Source of the DNA: Shinisaurus crocodilurus
Taxonomy: Eukaryota > Chordata > Lepidosauria > Squamata > Shinisauridae
Length of the DNA stretch: 64,000 nucleotides
Reading direction: 5' to 3'
Assembly: GCA_021292165.1 (NCBI GenBank)
Contig: JAHFWL010001280.1
Location: 38,011-102,010, forward strand
Below, one piece after another: positions 43,281 to 55,631 of this stretch. The number at the start of each line of letters is the position of its first letter. Within the stretch, counting starts at the first letter, position 1. Under the pieces are notes generated by a model. The model saw nothing but the letters and a program-made list of their open reading frames with translations. It was not told the origin of the DNA and did not search any database. The position numbers were made by a program, and so were the translations under genes.

Positions 43281-44081
43281 TATATTTTTCTTGGCAAAGC
43301 CCATCACTTTTCAACAAATTTTGGTGCACAGTCCTCCAGTTGGGCTTGATTTCCTGAGCTAAATTGCTTATGGATGCACTCTCGAATCTGGCCCAAGGAG
43401 ACCCAAGTCCTTTGATAAGAATATAATATGCTATTCTAGAACATGAGTACATTTCCCTGTACTTGGTTATTTTGTTGTTTCTTATCGTTTAGGGAGAGTA
43501 AGGAGCTTGGCAGGCCACTGAAGCCCCACCCCTGACCATAGCAAACCCTGCTGAGTAACACCTGCTCAGGCATCCAAGATTTCACTAAACACCTGTAATT
43601 TACTGTCAAGCTGATATTTGCAGTTATTAGGGCTAGAACATTGCTTTAAAAGAAGATGAGATTTTCAGATTTTTTCCTCTAGTAGCAAATTTCCTATTTT
43701 TTCTGCAGTTGTGTGGAATTATAGATATAGCACTGATTTAATGGGTAGGGAGATAAATAGCAGAGCAATGCAAGGCATCGAGACTCAGGCTCCAAATTTG
43801 TCACTGGAAATCCTGTTTAGATCTCTTGTAGAGTGTGGGCAAGGATAACAGACTATCCAATTACAACTACAGAGGTGGGCAAAACAAGTGGGAGTGAATC
43901 TGGAAGATGAGAAGATTTCCCTTCATCTTTTTCTCTCTCCTTCCTTCTGTTGCACATGTTTTTCTTTCCCTCCCCTCCTCACTGTGGAAGATGTGGCGGT
44001 AACATGTATGAGACATGAGTTCACAATCACATGTCACGTCTGCCATGGAATCATTCCATGGCCATTGGCCAAGTCAATGAC
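43281..44081. other. Intergenic, no recognised feature
   Basis: No gene or repeat family identified. Confidence 0.3.
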
Positions 44082-44325
44082 TGGCTTCAGACAACACAAT
44101 AACCCACACTCACAGGTTGGGTGTGTGTTGCTGTTCAAGCGTGAGTTGTTGTTGAAACATGGTTCTCTTCATAGGTTGTTTGCAGTTAACAAACCATGGT
44201 TTGTTATCGCAGCTGGGTTCAGACAATACGATAACCCACATTTCAACAACAACCCACAGTTCAACAACCACCCACACTCAACCCTTGAGTGTGGGCTATT
44301 GTGTTGTCTGAACCCAGCCAACATC
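44082..44325. mobile_element. MITE with GGGTTCAGACAACA ends, copy 1
   Basis: 'GGCTTCAGACAACACAATAAC' type left end and right end 'GTTGTCTGAACCCAGCC'. An additional internal 'GCTGGGTTCAGAC' occurs at 44212. The arms are rich in 'CAACAACCCAC' and their complements. No target duplication evident. Confidence 0.65.
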
Positions 44326-45100
44326 TCAGACTCAGTTCCCCATCTGTAAGTTGGGAATTGCAGTGACCAGCTCCCAGGAAGGGGGAAGAAATCTGATACC
44401 TTGAAAGTACAAACTAAACAGCTTATTATGTCATAAAGCTGGAACACTGCACTCCTACACACACTTACCTGGGAGTAAGCCCCATTCAGGGCCAGCCCAA
44501 GACATTTTGCTGCCTGAGGCAAAGAACAAAACAGCACCCTCCCATTTCATGCACAAAAGCTGACACTGGACTGGCAGCTGAATCTTTCTTCAACGCTGGC
44601 TGTGGGACAGTGTCCTCCACTACACCTGAAGGCAGTAGACTTGTTTAGGGGGCACAGGGCAGACTGTGTGGCATACAGCTCTCTCTTCCAACACCTTGCT
44701 GCTGTCTCCCAGGATCTGCTGCCTGAGTTGATTACCCCACTCTGCCTAATGGTTGGGCCAGCCCAGGCCCCATTGAACTCAGTGAAACTTACTTTTGAGT
44801 TGACATGCATAGGGTTGCATTGGAAATGACTTTACAAACTAGTAATGCAGTGTCAATGATGATGGTTATATTCATACACACACACATTTGCCATGGCCAT
44901 GGAGAACAACTGAATTGCAAGAGAGCCCAGTGTTGATATTAATCAGTCCTGTTCCTGTTGGGTAGTTTTGTTCTTCAGAATGGTAAATATCTTAGAAGAA
45001 ATAGGAGAGGACTGATCCCCTTTAAGTCTTTTTCCATTTCGGGCAGCGGGTGAGGTGATAAGATTGAGAATTCTGCATAGTGCAGAAAAATGGCATGGGA
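44326..45100. other. Intergenic, possible MITE pieces
   Basis: 44455-44560 has 'CTGGGAGTAAGCCCCATTCA' and 'AGGGCCAGCCCAAGAC', resembling known short-element ends but incomplete. No gene seen. Confidence 0.3.
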
Positions 45101-45104
45101 GAAC

Positions 45105-45398
45105 TAGTAGGCGATCACTCGTGACCGAGTAAGATTGTCTTCCAGGATAAAATTACAAAAAGAAAATTATAAAAGGAGGAAATTCTAAAAAATTGTGTAG
45201 ACTCTAGCGATGGGTCCGTAAGTGATTGTAGAGGCTAATTCTAGATCCACACAGCTTCCCACAGTGAGGACACAGGTTACCAGATGGAAGATGGTCCTGT
45301 AAAGGATTCGTTTGACGTGCTTTTCGCTTAGCACGTTTCTCCCTTTCACCTTGCACTCGGGCTTCTTCAAAGTCCATAGAACCTTTGTGAAAGGCCAA
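45105..45398 (-). pseudogene. LINE ORF2 C-terminus, C2H2-like end
   Basis: On the minus strand an open frame of 64 codons ends with LCPHCGKLCGSRISLYNHLR and a stop at about 45204. This CxxC..HxxxH-like finger is common at the end of some non-LTR ORF2 proteins. The 3' part reads 'TGGAAGACAATCTTACTCGG', 'TCACGAGTGATCGCC'. It is a fragment. Confidence 0.6.
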
Positions 45399-45478
45399 CC
45401 TCCATGGGCATAGATGTCAACTTTCCATAGTAAACATTTCAAAATTACAAACAATGATGTACAGATTGTAGTTGTCAA

Positions 45479-46611
45479 GTCTGTGCGATGTGATATTTGA
45501 CAAGGCCCAAAAGGGAGGAGTGTGGACTCATTTCAAAATACATAATCATTATTGCAGCCCACCAACTCTATGCCAAAGTATTAAATACGTGGGAGTCTCC
45601 AAAACCAACCATGTTGACTGTATCTACATTATGTGAAATATGTATCTTTACATGGACACAATTTGTAGTACTTCAATATAAACTTCAGATAAAGGTTTGG
45701 CAGAGGTAGTTTTAATAGCAATATGGGAAGCTGATTTGTATTCAAATAAAGCATAATAATGTGCTTACCTGAGATTAGTACAGATAAAGGTAAAAACTCC
45801 CACTCATGTGAATTTGACATTAAGATAACATTGTGATCTTTATATGTCTGCTCAGAAGTAAGACCCATTGGATCAAGCTGTGAATTGCATTAGCGCTTTC
45901 AGTTTAAGCAGCAACCCTTTCCTGTGGCTGGATAATTAAATCAGTCATTTATTTACCGGTACTTCAGCATGTTTGTTCAGAGTAACACAGAGATTAAAAG
46001 CCTGTTTGGAGAGTGGTAGATTGCATTATGAAAAATTGCCCCATCTTTTCTGGTAAAGACTGAAGGCTGCAGATAGATAAACGCTGATAGATCAGCTGCT
46101 GAGGGCTGCCTCATTGCAAACTTTCATTGCAAACTGACTGGCTGGGGGAATGCTGTGAGTGGTAGGACTTCTTTCTGTCTAAACATGCATAGGGTTGCAC
46201 CCTAAATCTAGGAAATAACATTCAGTCTTTGTGCAGATTGTCACACTCATATGACAATTACCACAATCATGCACTCTGCATGAATGGAGAGTATGGTGCA
46301 GTTTAACCTCTCCAGCCTACTTCTTCTGTATTCAGGGCGTTCTCAGCAGAAGCAGAAGCAAAACTATGCAGAGGGTGGGACCTAAGCAAGATTGGGTCAC
46401 TGGATATTGAGATATCACTTTTCTCAAACATCTTGAGTTTTCAATCCTCTTCTCAATTTATTCTACCTTCTACATCCCCCAGGACCAACCATTTGCTCCA
46501 CAGCAGAGTGAGCAAAGAAACTTGCACACACAGCCATGTGCATGCAAGTTGCAGTGCTGGTGTGAATTGGAACACTAATTCAGCAGAGGCATTAATTACA
46601 AAGGGGAATAT
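45479..46611. other. Intergenic; MITE remnant at about 46085-46205
   Basis: 46140-46205 ends 'GCATAGGGTTGCACCC' followed by TAA, the right end of a GGGTGCAATCC-type element. No gene. Confidence 0.4.
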
Positions 46612-46852
46612 GCTAAGTAGATCCAACGTGGTGTAATAGAGTACTGGACTAGGCAGACCATTGAGACCCAAGTTCAAATCCCCCCTCAGGCATGAAGCGG
46701 ACTTCATGAAACAGGATCAAATGCAGCTTGTTCACATTCTGTGCAAATGCAGCCAGTATCTCACTTTCCACTGTTATTGTGAGGGGGAGAACAATGTATG
46801 CTGCCCTGAGTTATTTGGAGGAAAGGAAGGATAAAAATGTAATAATAAATAA
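46612..46852 (+). mobile_element. Diverged tRNA-type SINE
   Basis: 'AACGTGGTGTAATAGAGTAC', 'AAGTTCAAATCCCCCC' (B box) and a tail with 'GCTGCCCTGAGTTATTTGG' and AAT repeats. An extra segment sits in the middle. Confidence 0.6.
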
Positions 46853-47939
46853 ATACCTGACTTCTCTTTAAAACTCATGAAGGGCCAAACTACAAGTTAT
46901 ATATGGTGTGTGTATGTGTGTGGGGTTTTTGTTTTGTTTTTTTTAAGTCCCCACTGGAGTCAATGGAAGCTTTATTTTTTTCTTTTAAAAAACCCTCCAA
47001 GTGCCATAGTCCCAATCCAAATCAGGCCCACATGTGCTTACATGAAAGTAAGGAAAACTATCATGCATAGTTAAACCCTACATGATTAGCAGACCATGTA
47101 ATTTGATCCACAGAGAAACATCATTAGAAACAACTGTACTTCCCAAATCAGGTTGGGATGATGGGATAGATGGGGGGAGCCGTTACTCATACAAATCCAA
47201 TGCTAAAGGATATTTAGCCCATTTATTATCGAGTGAGGGATTTAAGGCGCAATCCTATGCTGGCTGGGACATGCTGGGAGTTGAAGGCCTTTTTTCTGTC
47301 TAAACGTGCATAGGATTGCGCCCTTAGTAATGTAAGGGAAGTGACCTGGTTCACTGTGGAATGGTACTTCATTGGACAGGCTGCCTGAAAAGTAAATCCT
47401 TACAAAATTAATTGTCTGGCATAGTATAGTAAATAATAGAATCACAGACATTGGACCAAAAAGTCACGTAGTCTGAACCTCTGATATAAAGCAGACCATC
47501 CCCTTGCCAGACCCATAAAAACCAATCCCCACAATCTAGACTACAGTGTGCTACAACCAGAGTTTATTTGCACTGCAGAAAGATGCTTGCAGAGCAAATA
47601 GCTCCAAGATGATTCACGAGAACATGTAAAGTCACTTTCTACAAGGGAAAGCCAACACACACACACACACACACACACCACTCTCAAGGTCACTAGTTAG
47701 TCTGACCTAGGAGAAAATTCCTGCCCATCCCCTAATAGCCAGACCCTGGCCATGAGCAAAATCCCTCCAGCAGGCCTTTCCAGAGGAAATCTTTTGCATT
47801 CTACATCCATGACATCTTTATAGGATATTGTCCTTTGCTAGACAGTACCCATCATACCCCAAGAGGTGTGTGGTTGATATGCTTGTGGACTGCACATTAA
47901 AATTTCCCCAACAAAACTTTTTTGCAATTGCAATTGAGA
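46853..47939. other. Intergenic; foldback MITE at 47245-47323 and (AC)n
   Basis: 47245-47323 is a 79-bp Harbinger-like MITE, AGGCGCAATCC to GGATTGCGCCC, with TTA on both sides (47242-47244 and 47324-47326). An (AC)n microsatellite lies at about 47656-47678. No gene. Confidence 0.6.
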
Positions 47940-48181
47940 ATGTTGGTCCAACCTAGATTCCACCTAAACATCAGGAAAATTTCCTGACTGTCAGAGCAAT
48001 AAAACAATGGAACCAACTACCTAGGAGGTGGTGGGCTCTCCCAATCTGGAGGCATTCAAGGTGCAGCTGGACAGCCATCTGTCAGGGATGCTTTGACCTG
48101 GATTCCTGCATTGAGCAGGGGGTTGGACTCGATGGCCTTGTAGGCCCCTTCCAACTGTACTTTTCTATGATTCTATGATTT
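47940..48181 (+). mobile_element. CR1 LINE 3' end, 5'-truncated
   Basis: It matches the end of the CR1 at 10870-11098: 'CAGGAAAATTTCCTGACTGT', 'CAATGGAACCAACTACCTAG', 'GGGGGTTGGACTCGATGGCC', then 'TTCTATGATTCTATGATTT'. It is only the last part of ORF2 and the 3' UTR. Confidence 0.85.
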
Positions 48182-49102
48182 CCCAAAATTTCCAATCGTA
48201 TTTTGATTGGAGGGTCAATAGTACATCTGATTGTGAACCAGCCATTGTTTCAGGTAACACCATTAACAAGCATCCATGTGGTTTGTTGTTTTTCTGTTGT
48301 TTACCTGTTGGCAACATCCATGGAATAATGTGCAGTACTCTGGAACCAATGAGATACTAGATTATTAGATTAAAAGCAAAAAGTGTGATTAGGCATAAAA
48401 TCATAACAAATGTGTTTCAAAATAATTCCTATCAACATCTTCATTTTATCCTCCGTTCAGCCCAGTAAAGAACCAAGTATCCCCAAATCCTGCAAGTTGT
48501 GGGGCATCCTCAGTACTGTGCAGAACTGAGCATGCAAGGATCTGTCAGTAGGATGCCAAAGTAGAAGATATGTTTGAGTTTCTTCCCTGTTCAATATATA
48601 TGGGGGAAGAAACAGGGTGGATGGGAGGAACTGATTGCTTAGGGACATTTTGTAGCATATTAATTTGCAGAATGTCATGACACAAAACTACAATGTGTAA
48701 ATGCAGTGTCATTATGGCACCAGATTCAAGAAAAGCCATGAAGCCTAACTGAACAGCTGAAATTGTGTGTTTTGTTTCAGCTCATTGTTACAACTAAACT
48801 GCTCAAGTTATTTGTGGCTGAAGATTAAATTAGTTTATCCTGTATATATGTGCTTCAAGGATGACTGAAAGAGAAGGAAAGGTAGATTTCTGGAAAGAGT
48901 AAATCCTTAAAAGTATGAGAGGAATTTATTAGGAGTGAGCAATGTATAGGTCAAGGAATATAATAACGAAACAAAAAACACTGACTGAATTTCAGAAAAC
49001 CTTTCCTGACAGTTAAGACAGCTTGAGTTGGGGAGATCAATTACCCCATGGGAAACAGTAAGAAGGTAGGAGAACTCTGCTGCATTTAAAACAAGTTTGT
49101 AC
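48182..49102. other. Intergenic, no recognised feature
   Basis: No gene or repeat identified. Confidence 0.3.
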
Positions 49103-49110
49103 AATGTACT

Positions 49111-50173
49111 CAGTGGCGTAGCGTGGGTTGTCAGCACCCGGGGCAAGGCAAGTAATTTGCGCCCCCTAACCTGTGGATTTTAGCACTCGAGTCTCTTTTA
49201 ACTTAGCTTGTTGCTCTGTCTCTATCTTTCTCCTTTTCCTGCCTTGTGCACCAGATTCTTTTTTGTATGGCATGATATAGGTGTAGTATTCTGCTAAAAT
49301 TCTAAAAAAAGAAAAAAAAGAAAATCACTTTCTTGCCTTGCTGCACTTTTAGCACCCCTTCATTGTATAACCATTTCCTCTTAACATAATGTTTATTCAC
49401 CTTCATGTCTATTGCCTTACTCTTTCAGCAAAAAAAATAAATTAATTAAAGGTTGCTAGACCCACTGGCTTACATCAACTTATGTTGAGCTGGAGCAGCT
49501 ACATATGGATCAAAATCTGTCTCGTCACTGTTGAACCAACCAAACTTCAATCCATCTGGTCAGCTCAACATGCCAGTCTTGACCTGCAGACCGGGAACAT
49601 CCCAAAGGAACTTCAGTTTTGGAGATGCTCTGCTAGCACTACACAGCCAGCCCACTGAGCCCAGTACTACTCCAGTCAGTCCTGACTCCTGTCACTCGTG
49701 ACTCCTACCTTTTTTTTCACCGGCTGTCCCGGACCCGATCACAGCAGTCAGCAGGCTAGGTTTTCTCCTCCAGGTCCTCCTAGGTTTTCCTCCTGCAGCG
49801 TCTGTCACCACTGGCTCCCTCTCTCCTCTCTGGCCTGTGTCACCTGCCGCCGCTGCCAGCTTCTTCTTGCTGCTGCCTGGTCTGGTCTGGTGTGGTTCTC
49901 TCCCGCGCTCAGCGCTGCGCTGGGCGGCCGCTGCACTGTCCCTCCCCCAGATAGTCCCTCGCTCTCTCTTCGCACCCACCGCACCGCACGCCTGGCACCC
50001 CCCCCTCCACAGTGGGCGGCGACCCGGCGGCTCGGATCGGATTCGCACAGCCAGCACTGCAGAGAGAGTGAGTGAGCCAGGCAGGGGCAGAGAGCTGCGA
50101 GTGCGAGCGCGCGCCCCCAGATGTTGCGCCCGGTGCGGCTGGCCCCCCCTGCACCCCCCACGCTACGCCTCTG
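49111..50173. mobile_element. 1,063-bp non-autonomous hAT element with GC-rich core
   Basis: Ends CAGTGGCGTAGCGTGGG and CCCCACGCTACGCCTCTG have a perfect 8-bp duplication AATGTACT (49103-49110 and 50174-50181). The left half is ordinary AT-rich DNA. The right half (about 49690-50150) is GC-rich with many CpG. No transposase similarity. Overlapping ORFs in the GC part are composition artefacts. Confidence 0.9.
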
Positions 50174-50299
50174 AATGTACTGTACTAGAAAAGGAGTAGT
50201 TCTGCAGCTTCCAAGGCACTTTTGTGCTGCTAATGACCTCAGATCAGAATTCTGAAAGCTTTTCTTCTTTCTGGCATGCAAAAGTGGCAGCATCCTACC

Positions 50300-51478
50300 T
50301 CTCCTGACATCCCATCATGGGCTGAATTAGAATCTCACTACCTGACACCAATCCCTCAGTGAATGGCACTAGGGTCCACCCATCTACATAGAGAAGAAAT
50401 AACCCCACCTGCTCTTACAGCAACGAGGGAAGTGTGGCATGCCCTTGCCCATCAATTTCGTTTTGACCCCTATAAACACATGCTAAAGACTAGCACGCCA
50501 ATATTTTCCTTTGGGGGGGGGAAATGGACTAATTGTGGGATATATACATTGGATCAACTCCTAACAGCAGAAGGAGATTTTCTGCCCTATTCAGAGTTAC
50601 AACACAATGATAAACTGCCAACTGCAGCCCAATGGCAATATTTGCAATTAACACACCATTTAACATCTGTTTTTGGTCTATCAGCTCTTAGTGCTTCTGC
50701 AACCCCCAAAATATTAGAAGAATTAATTTCTTTACCACACATTAACAAGGCTACAGTTTGGCTATATAAACAATTACTAGACATGATTAATTTGATACAC
50801 AGGTCAAGAGCAGAACAGGGAACTGGTGCATCCCATACATGAAAGATAATGGAATGTTGCCCTTGCCTCTATGTGTTCCATTTAGCTTGACTTGAAATTA
50901 AAACTAATACAACCAAAATTGCTTTTCCATACCTATTGGACACCAGGCTGTCTTTTTAGGAAAAATTTGGTCACAACTGCCAAGTACTGGCATTGTAGTA
51001 TGGATTTTGCATCACTCTCCCATATGATGTGGGCATGTCCTGTGGTGGCTCCTTTTTGGATGAAGGCATTTTTACATATTAATTTAGTATTAGAAAAATC
51101 ACTGAAATTTAATGATGTTCATGTGCTTTTGTATTACATCCCTGTGCTCTGGGATGTATCAGATGGTCAGCGAAAGTGGATTTTGAGAGCACTCGTGATA
51201 GCAGAAAGACTTATACTTAAAAACTGGAAGTCCAAATCCACACCATCGACTCTTCAATGGACAGAAGACCTTACTGCCCTTTCTATATTTGAACGTGCAG
51301 CTTACTACAAACAGTAGTCTCTAGACACATTTTTTGGTGATCATACACTGATATTCTTGAGTATCAATAAGAGCTTATATATGTCTTTGAATGTGTTCCA
51401 AATTAGTCCCAACTCTCTCCCCCTATTTTATTTGTATTGTGTAAAGGAGAAAATCTAATAAAATATTAATTAAAAAAT
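50300..51478 (+). pseudogene. L1/Tx1-like LINE ORF2 C-terminal fragment
   Basis: Two frames (about 50363-50842 and 50892-51317) cover the end of an L1-type ORF2. The second has SLSHMMWACPVVAPFW and VIAERLILKNWKS, the 'HMxWxCP..FW' and 'A..L.L.NWK' signatures of the C-terminal segment. The 3' UTR ends in 'CTAATAAAATATTAATTAAA'. A frameshift separates the frames and the reverse transcriptase is missing. Confidence 0.8.
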
Positions 51479-53597
51479 AAGTATTCTGAGGATCTTATTG
51501 TTTATTTTTAAAGTGTAATTTTCTGGTCCTCGTTGTTACAGGGAACCATTTGAAAATGGGATACAAAGATGTAAAGGAGGCAAATGTAAAGAAGCACAAA
51601 TTAATCCCCCCCCCAAGAATCCTGATTTTATAAATCCATGTGTCAAGATTTTCCTCACTCCAAAGTGTGAGGGAGACTACATATTAAAAATGAATACAAC
51701 TGTATACAAATATCTAAATTTTTAAAAATAGCAAATTCAGTCACAAAATTTAGTATCTGTCATGTAAATTTAGTTCAGCTCTAGTTCAGTTCAATCATAT
51801 AAATGAAAATGAGGTGCAAATTATGTTCAGTAGGTTCAACCAAAATATTTAAAATTAGCCCCAGCCCTCTGGCTTACAATATTTTTCCAATCTGCCCCTC
51901 TTGAAAAAGTTGTTCATGCTTGTATGTGCAAGAAGAGTCTGCCATGTATAGCCAGGAAGTGAGCAAGCTGCATTCTTCAGGGTGGAAGTGAACTACCGTA
52001 TATGTTACATACAACACACAGCTGCTGGCCTAAAACAGCACCCCTTGGTTTGGGTTTACCTCTACTTTCCCATAACATGAGGGATTATGGTAATGGAGAC
52101 ATGTCAATGCATACCTGGCTCAGTTCAGACATGATGCCAACTCATGATTAAGGAAACCTAATTGTGATTTGGCATGATGGCCAAATTGGCAAACACTGGT
52201 TGGCCAGGAAGCCAGATCCAGAACCACGATTTGAAGTAGGTTTTTAAAACTGGTTTAGCATATCTGACTTGATAAACATAGTCATGTCCATTGCTCTGCC
52301 TCCAGAAGAAATACTGAGCAGATGAAAGATGAAAACAGGTAAGCAGCTCTAAACCAGTTTACCTATACATTTGGAATTTCCACTCATGGTTTGGGTTCTA
52401 AACTGTGGTTAGTGCTAACCTTAGTTTGGCATGATGTCTGAAGTGAACCACACTTAGGATAGTGGCCATTTTCTGGTTGGTAAATCTCTGCCCCTATTTT
52501 GAGGAGCCTTAGGGATGCCTTTTAAAAAAATAGATTCATGCCTATCATGCCAACGGTTGCTGGATGTGTTTGATTTGCAGTGATCGTACTATAAGATTAA
52601 ACATCCTTAAATTTTAAAATAAGGACATTCAGTTTACTAACTTCAGAAGCCAGTGCAGGACAAGTTATTACAGAGTAAATTAATCTAGCATACAATGCAA
52701 GGTGAAGGAGTTCCAACAATGTGTAAAGGTGAAGGGGTTTTGCCCTAAGGAAGTGAATGTTGGTTTGAGAATATGAGCAAAGCGAGTTGTTGTCAGGTAG
52801 CTGAGGCACAGGTAAAGTTCTAACAAGGTTTATTTACAGGCAAAAACTTGTACAAAAGCAACCCTCTTTTCATCAGATAAACTTTGGAGGGTAGTATGCC
52901 AATACAGGAATAATGTGCATTACTAGTGTAATCCGCATTGAGTTCCATTTTGGAAGAAAAGTGGAATATAAATTTTAAAACTCATAAAAGCTTAGTGGCA
53001 ACAGCAAACTAGAAAGACCAGTTTCCTTCCTTGCCCAAGTAGAATCTTATCCAAGCCTTTTTCTTTGACTGTAGGCAAAATCCTAGGAGCTTGTGGGAAG
53101 CAAGAGCTATTGCTGGGAACTGTCAGAGGTTCAAAGTCAAGATCAAAGTGCTTCCCTTCTGAATTCCTCACACTGGTTTGCCCTCCCACTTGCCCATAAA
53201 AGCTGACAGTGCCCAGCAGGATCCCAGCTCTGGGAGGGGGTGGGCACTCCTTTTCCTTTCCTGTGTTATCTGCAGCTCTATCCAAAGATGCTATAGAAAC
53301 CTGGGAACATTCTTCTTTCATATCTCCCACTGTTCAAAGGAGCAGACATGAATTCATCAGATAGGTTCCAAAATGATACAGATGATTCCTTTTACTGGAC
53401 CAAAGGTGTTAGTAACGCGTCTGATGAAGTAAGAGATTCCGGGGGGGGGGGGGAACTATGTCATAATAAAGTAATTATGTATGGCTACATATTAAGTAAC
53501 TGGCTACAATGACAGAGAGATCTAGAGAAAGAGGGCCACTAACTGAAAGTCAGTAGGACCTTCCCCGGGATCACGCGCAGCTGTGGGTGGGGAGAAA
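51479..53597. other. Intergenic; possible LTR-like end on minus strand at 52805-52870
   Basis: On the minus strand 'AAATAAACCTTGTTAGAAC' near 52820 looks like an LTR polyadenylation region, but no partner was found. A short LINE-like tail lies at about 52910-52985. No gene. Confidence 0.3.
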
Positions 53598-53598
53598 T

Positions 53599-54158
53599 TT
53601 TGCGGACGTGGGGGGAAGTGAGGCGAGACCTACCTGTTGATGCAGGTGTACAGTCAGCAAGGGGAGCGGGACCGCAGAAGCCAATATTAGGTCTCGCAGC
53701 CCGCCCCACACCTTCTTTGTTTTCCTGCTGGTCCCTCTCTGTGGCAGGTAAGTGCGGGTTAGGGGATTGATAGGGTGAGGTGAGCATACCTGGCACCATT
53801 CAGGTGACAGGCGGTTCCAGGATGCCTCAGGTTGATGGGTCCATAGGCTCAGACAGCTGGGGATCAGGAACGCCTGTGAGGCCTTTGTTCTCCCCAAGCT
53901 TGTTGTCGTGAGACTCCGAGAGGAGGCGACACAACAAAGGCTCCCATCACTGTAAAGTGGAAAATGGGGCGGAGGTGGATTCATCGCCACCTCCCAGTTT
54001 TGGATGCTCCGCCCACTTGCACGCTTGAGCGGCCTAGGAGGCCAAGTAGAATAACCCGCACTCCATCCCTTTGCTGTTCATTGTATGTAAATAAACGTGG
54101 CCCAGTTAAACACCAACTAAGCGTCTCGACTCATCATTTCCCCCCCTACGTCCGCAAA
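53599..54158 (+). mobile_element. Unclassified element with ~32-bp inverted ends
   Basis: 'TTTGCGGACGTGGGGGGAAG' at 53599 is matched inverted by 'CCCCCCTACGTCCGCAAA' ending at 54158. The similarity extends inward (GAGGCGAGAC to GTCTCGACTC). Inside, 'GTAAATAAACGTGGCCC' near 54087 looks like a polyadenylation region shortly before the right end. The ends also read TG..CA. It could be an LTR with extended inverted tips or a DNA element. No target duplication was found. Confidence 0.5.
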
Positions 54159-54445
54159 TGCTTGTGCATGTTCCAAAGACAGAGGAATCAAGGCATCCCT
54201 CCATCCCACCTGCGACCCCATGTACACACTCTTGAAATTCTCCATCCATAGGTAATTTATAAAAGGGTTTCAAAATAGTTGTGTGGTCCCTTGCATGCTT
54301 TTCAATCCCTCCTGGCATCACTAAGTGGAAGTCCAGTTTAGTACAGCAGGACTGAGCAGAAGGTAGATTGGGATCTACTGATAGATCTCTGGGTGATTTG
54401 CAGACTAGATGGGCAAGGATTTCCGGCTGAATAGTCTAACAACTG

Positions 54446-54725
54446 GAGTGCCAGTGTGGCATAGTGGTTAGAGTGTTGGACTCAGGGAGATTCAGGTTCT
54501 ACTCCCCACTTGGCCCTGAAGCTCACTGGGTGACTTTGGGCCAGTCACTGACTCTCAGCCTAACCTACTTCACAGGGTTGTTGTGAGGATAAAATGGAGA
54601 GGAGGAGGAGGAGGAGGAGGAGGAGGAGGAGGAGGAGGAGGAGGAGGAGGAGGATTATGTAAGCCACCTTGGGTTCCTTCCAGGAAAAAAGGTGGGATAT
54701 AAATATAAGAATAAACAAACAAACA
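54446..54725 (+). mobile_element. tRNA-SINE with expanded (GAG)n
   Basis: It is the same SINE as 17370-17608: 'GTGTGGCATAGTGGTTAGAG', 'GACTTTGGGCCAGTCACTGA', tail 'GTAAGCCACCTTGGGTTCC'. The short GAGGAGGAGG of the consensus is expanded to about 55 bases (54598-54654). Confidence 0.85.
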
Positions 54726-54959
54726 ATACCAACAACAAAATGACACTCCCCCCCCGCCAAAAAAAAATTATACTGCTGAAATGAAGAAAGCTTGGAGTAA
54801 CTACAAGTAGATTTTTAAGAAGAAGGACTGTGAGTTCAGTTCAGTTCCGGTAATCAAAACAAATTATTTAATTCTCAGTGTTTGTTGTTTTGCAACTGGC
54901 TCCAGTGGATGGATCTGAGATCTAGTAAAAAACAAAGTAGATCCTGCAAGCCTGAAGTC

Positions 54960-55172
54960 TGCCCATCCCCGTGGTATAGTGACTGGAGTGTCAGAATAAG
55001 ACTGGGGAGGCGCAGGCCAAATCATCACTCAGCTATAAAACTTATTGGATGTCCTCGGGTCAATCACTATCAACATAACCCACCTCACAGGGTTGTTGTG
55101 AGGATAAAATGCAGGGATCCATGTACTCCGCCTTGAGCTCCTTAGAGGAAAAGGTGGGATATAAATAAAAGA
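54960..55172 (+). mobile_element. tRNA-SINE, diverged
   Basis: 'CGTGGTATAGTGACTGGAGT', 'CCTCACAGGGTTGTTGTGAG', 'CGCCTTGAGCTCCTTAGAGG' and 'GGTGGGATATAAATAAAAG' follow the SINE order. Confidence 0.75.
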
Positions 55173-55277
55173 AAAAAACAATACTGAATAGCTGAACAGA
55201 AAAAAAAAAACACATGCAATTTTAGCACCATTCCAGGCAATTCATTTTTTGTGCAATATACATGCAGTTCTTACTCC

Positions 55278-55626
55278 AGTTCGCACAATCACCATGGCTT
55301 AAACAAGCCAAGGTGGCTTGTTTAAGCTGCAGCATGTGATGGCACATGCTGGGTGCCATTTGCCTAATTACCCGCCCAGGCGCGGCTTGTCGTCTTGTCC
55401 AAACCCGGGCGGCATGGCTTGTTTGAGGGGGAAACAACCTTCAAATAGCCTAACAACAGGCCATGGGTTATTTGAGGGTTGTTTCCCCCTCAAACAAGCC
55501 ATGCCGCCCAGGTTTGGACAATAACAAGCCGTGTCTAGGTGAGTAATTGGGCAAATGGCGCCTGGTACACACTGCAACTGAAACAAGCTACCATGGCTTG
55601 TTTAAGCCATGGTGATTGTGCAAACT
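55278..55626. mobile_element. ~350-bp near-perfect foldback element
   Basis: The left arm starts AGTTCGCACAATCACCATGG and the right arm ends CCATGGTGATTGTGCAAACT. The arms of about 170 bases include 'GGCTTGTTTAAGC' palindromes and 'CAAACCCGGGCGGCATGG' matched by its complement. The whole would fold as one hairpin. No coding part. Confidence 0.8.
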
Positions 55627-55631
55627 AGGCC

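Noticed and set aside
49805..50293. Overlapping ORFs of 120-162 aa in GC-rich DNA
   Set aside because: They sit in the CpG-rich half of the hAT element at 49111-50173 in several frames at once. They follow from base composition.
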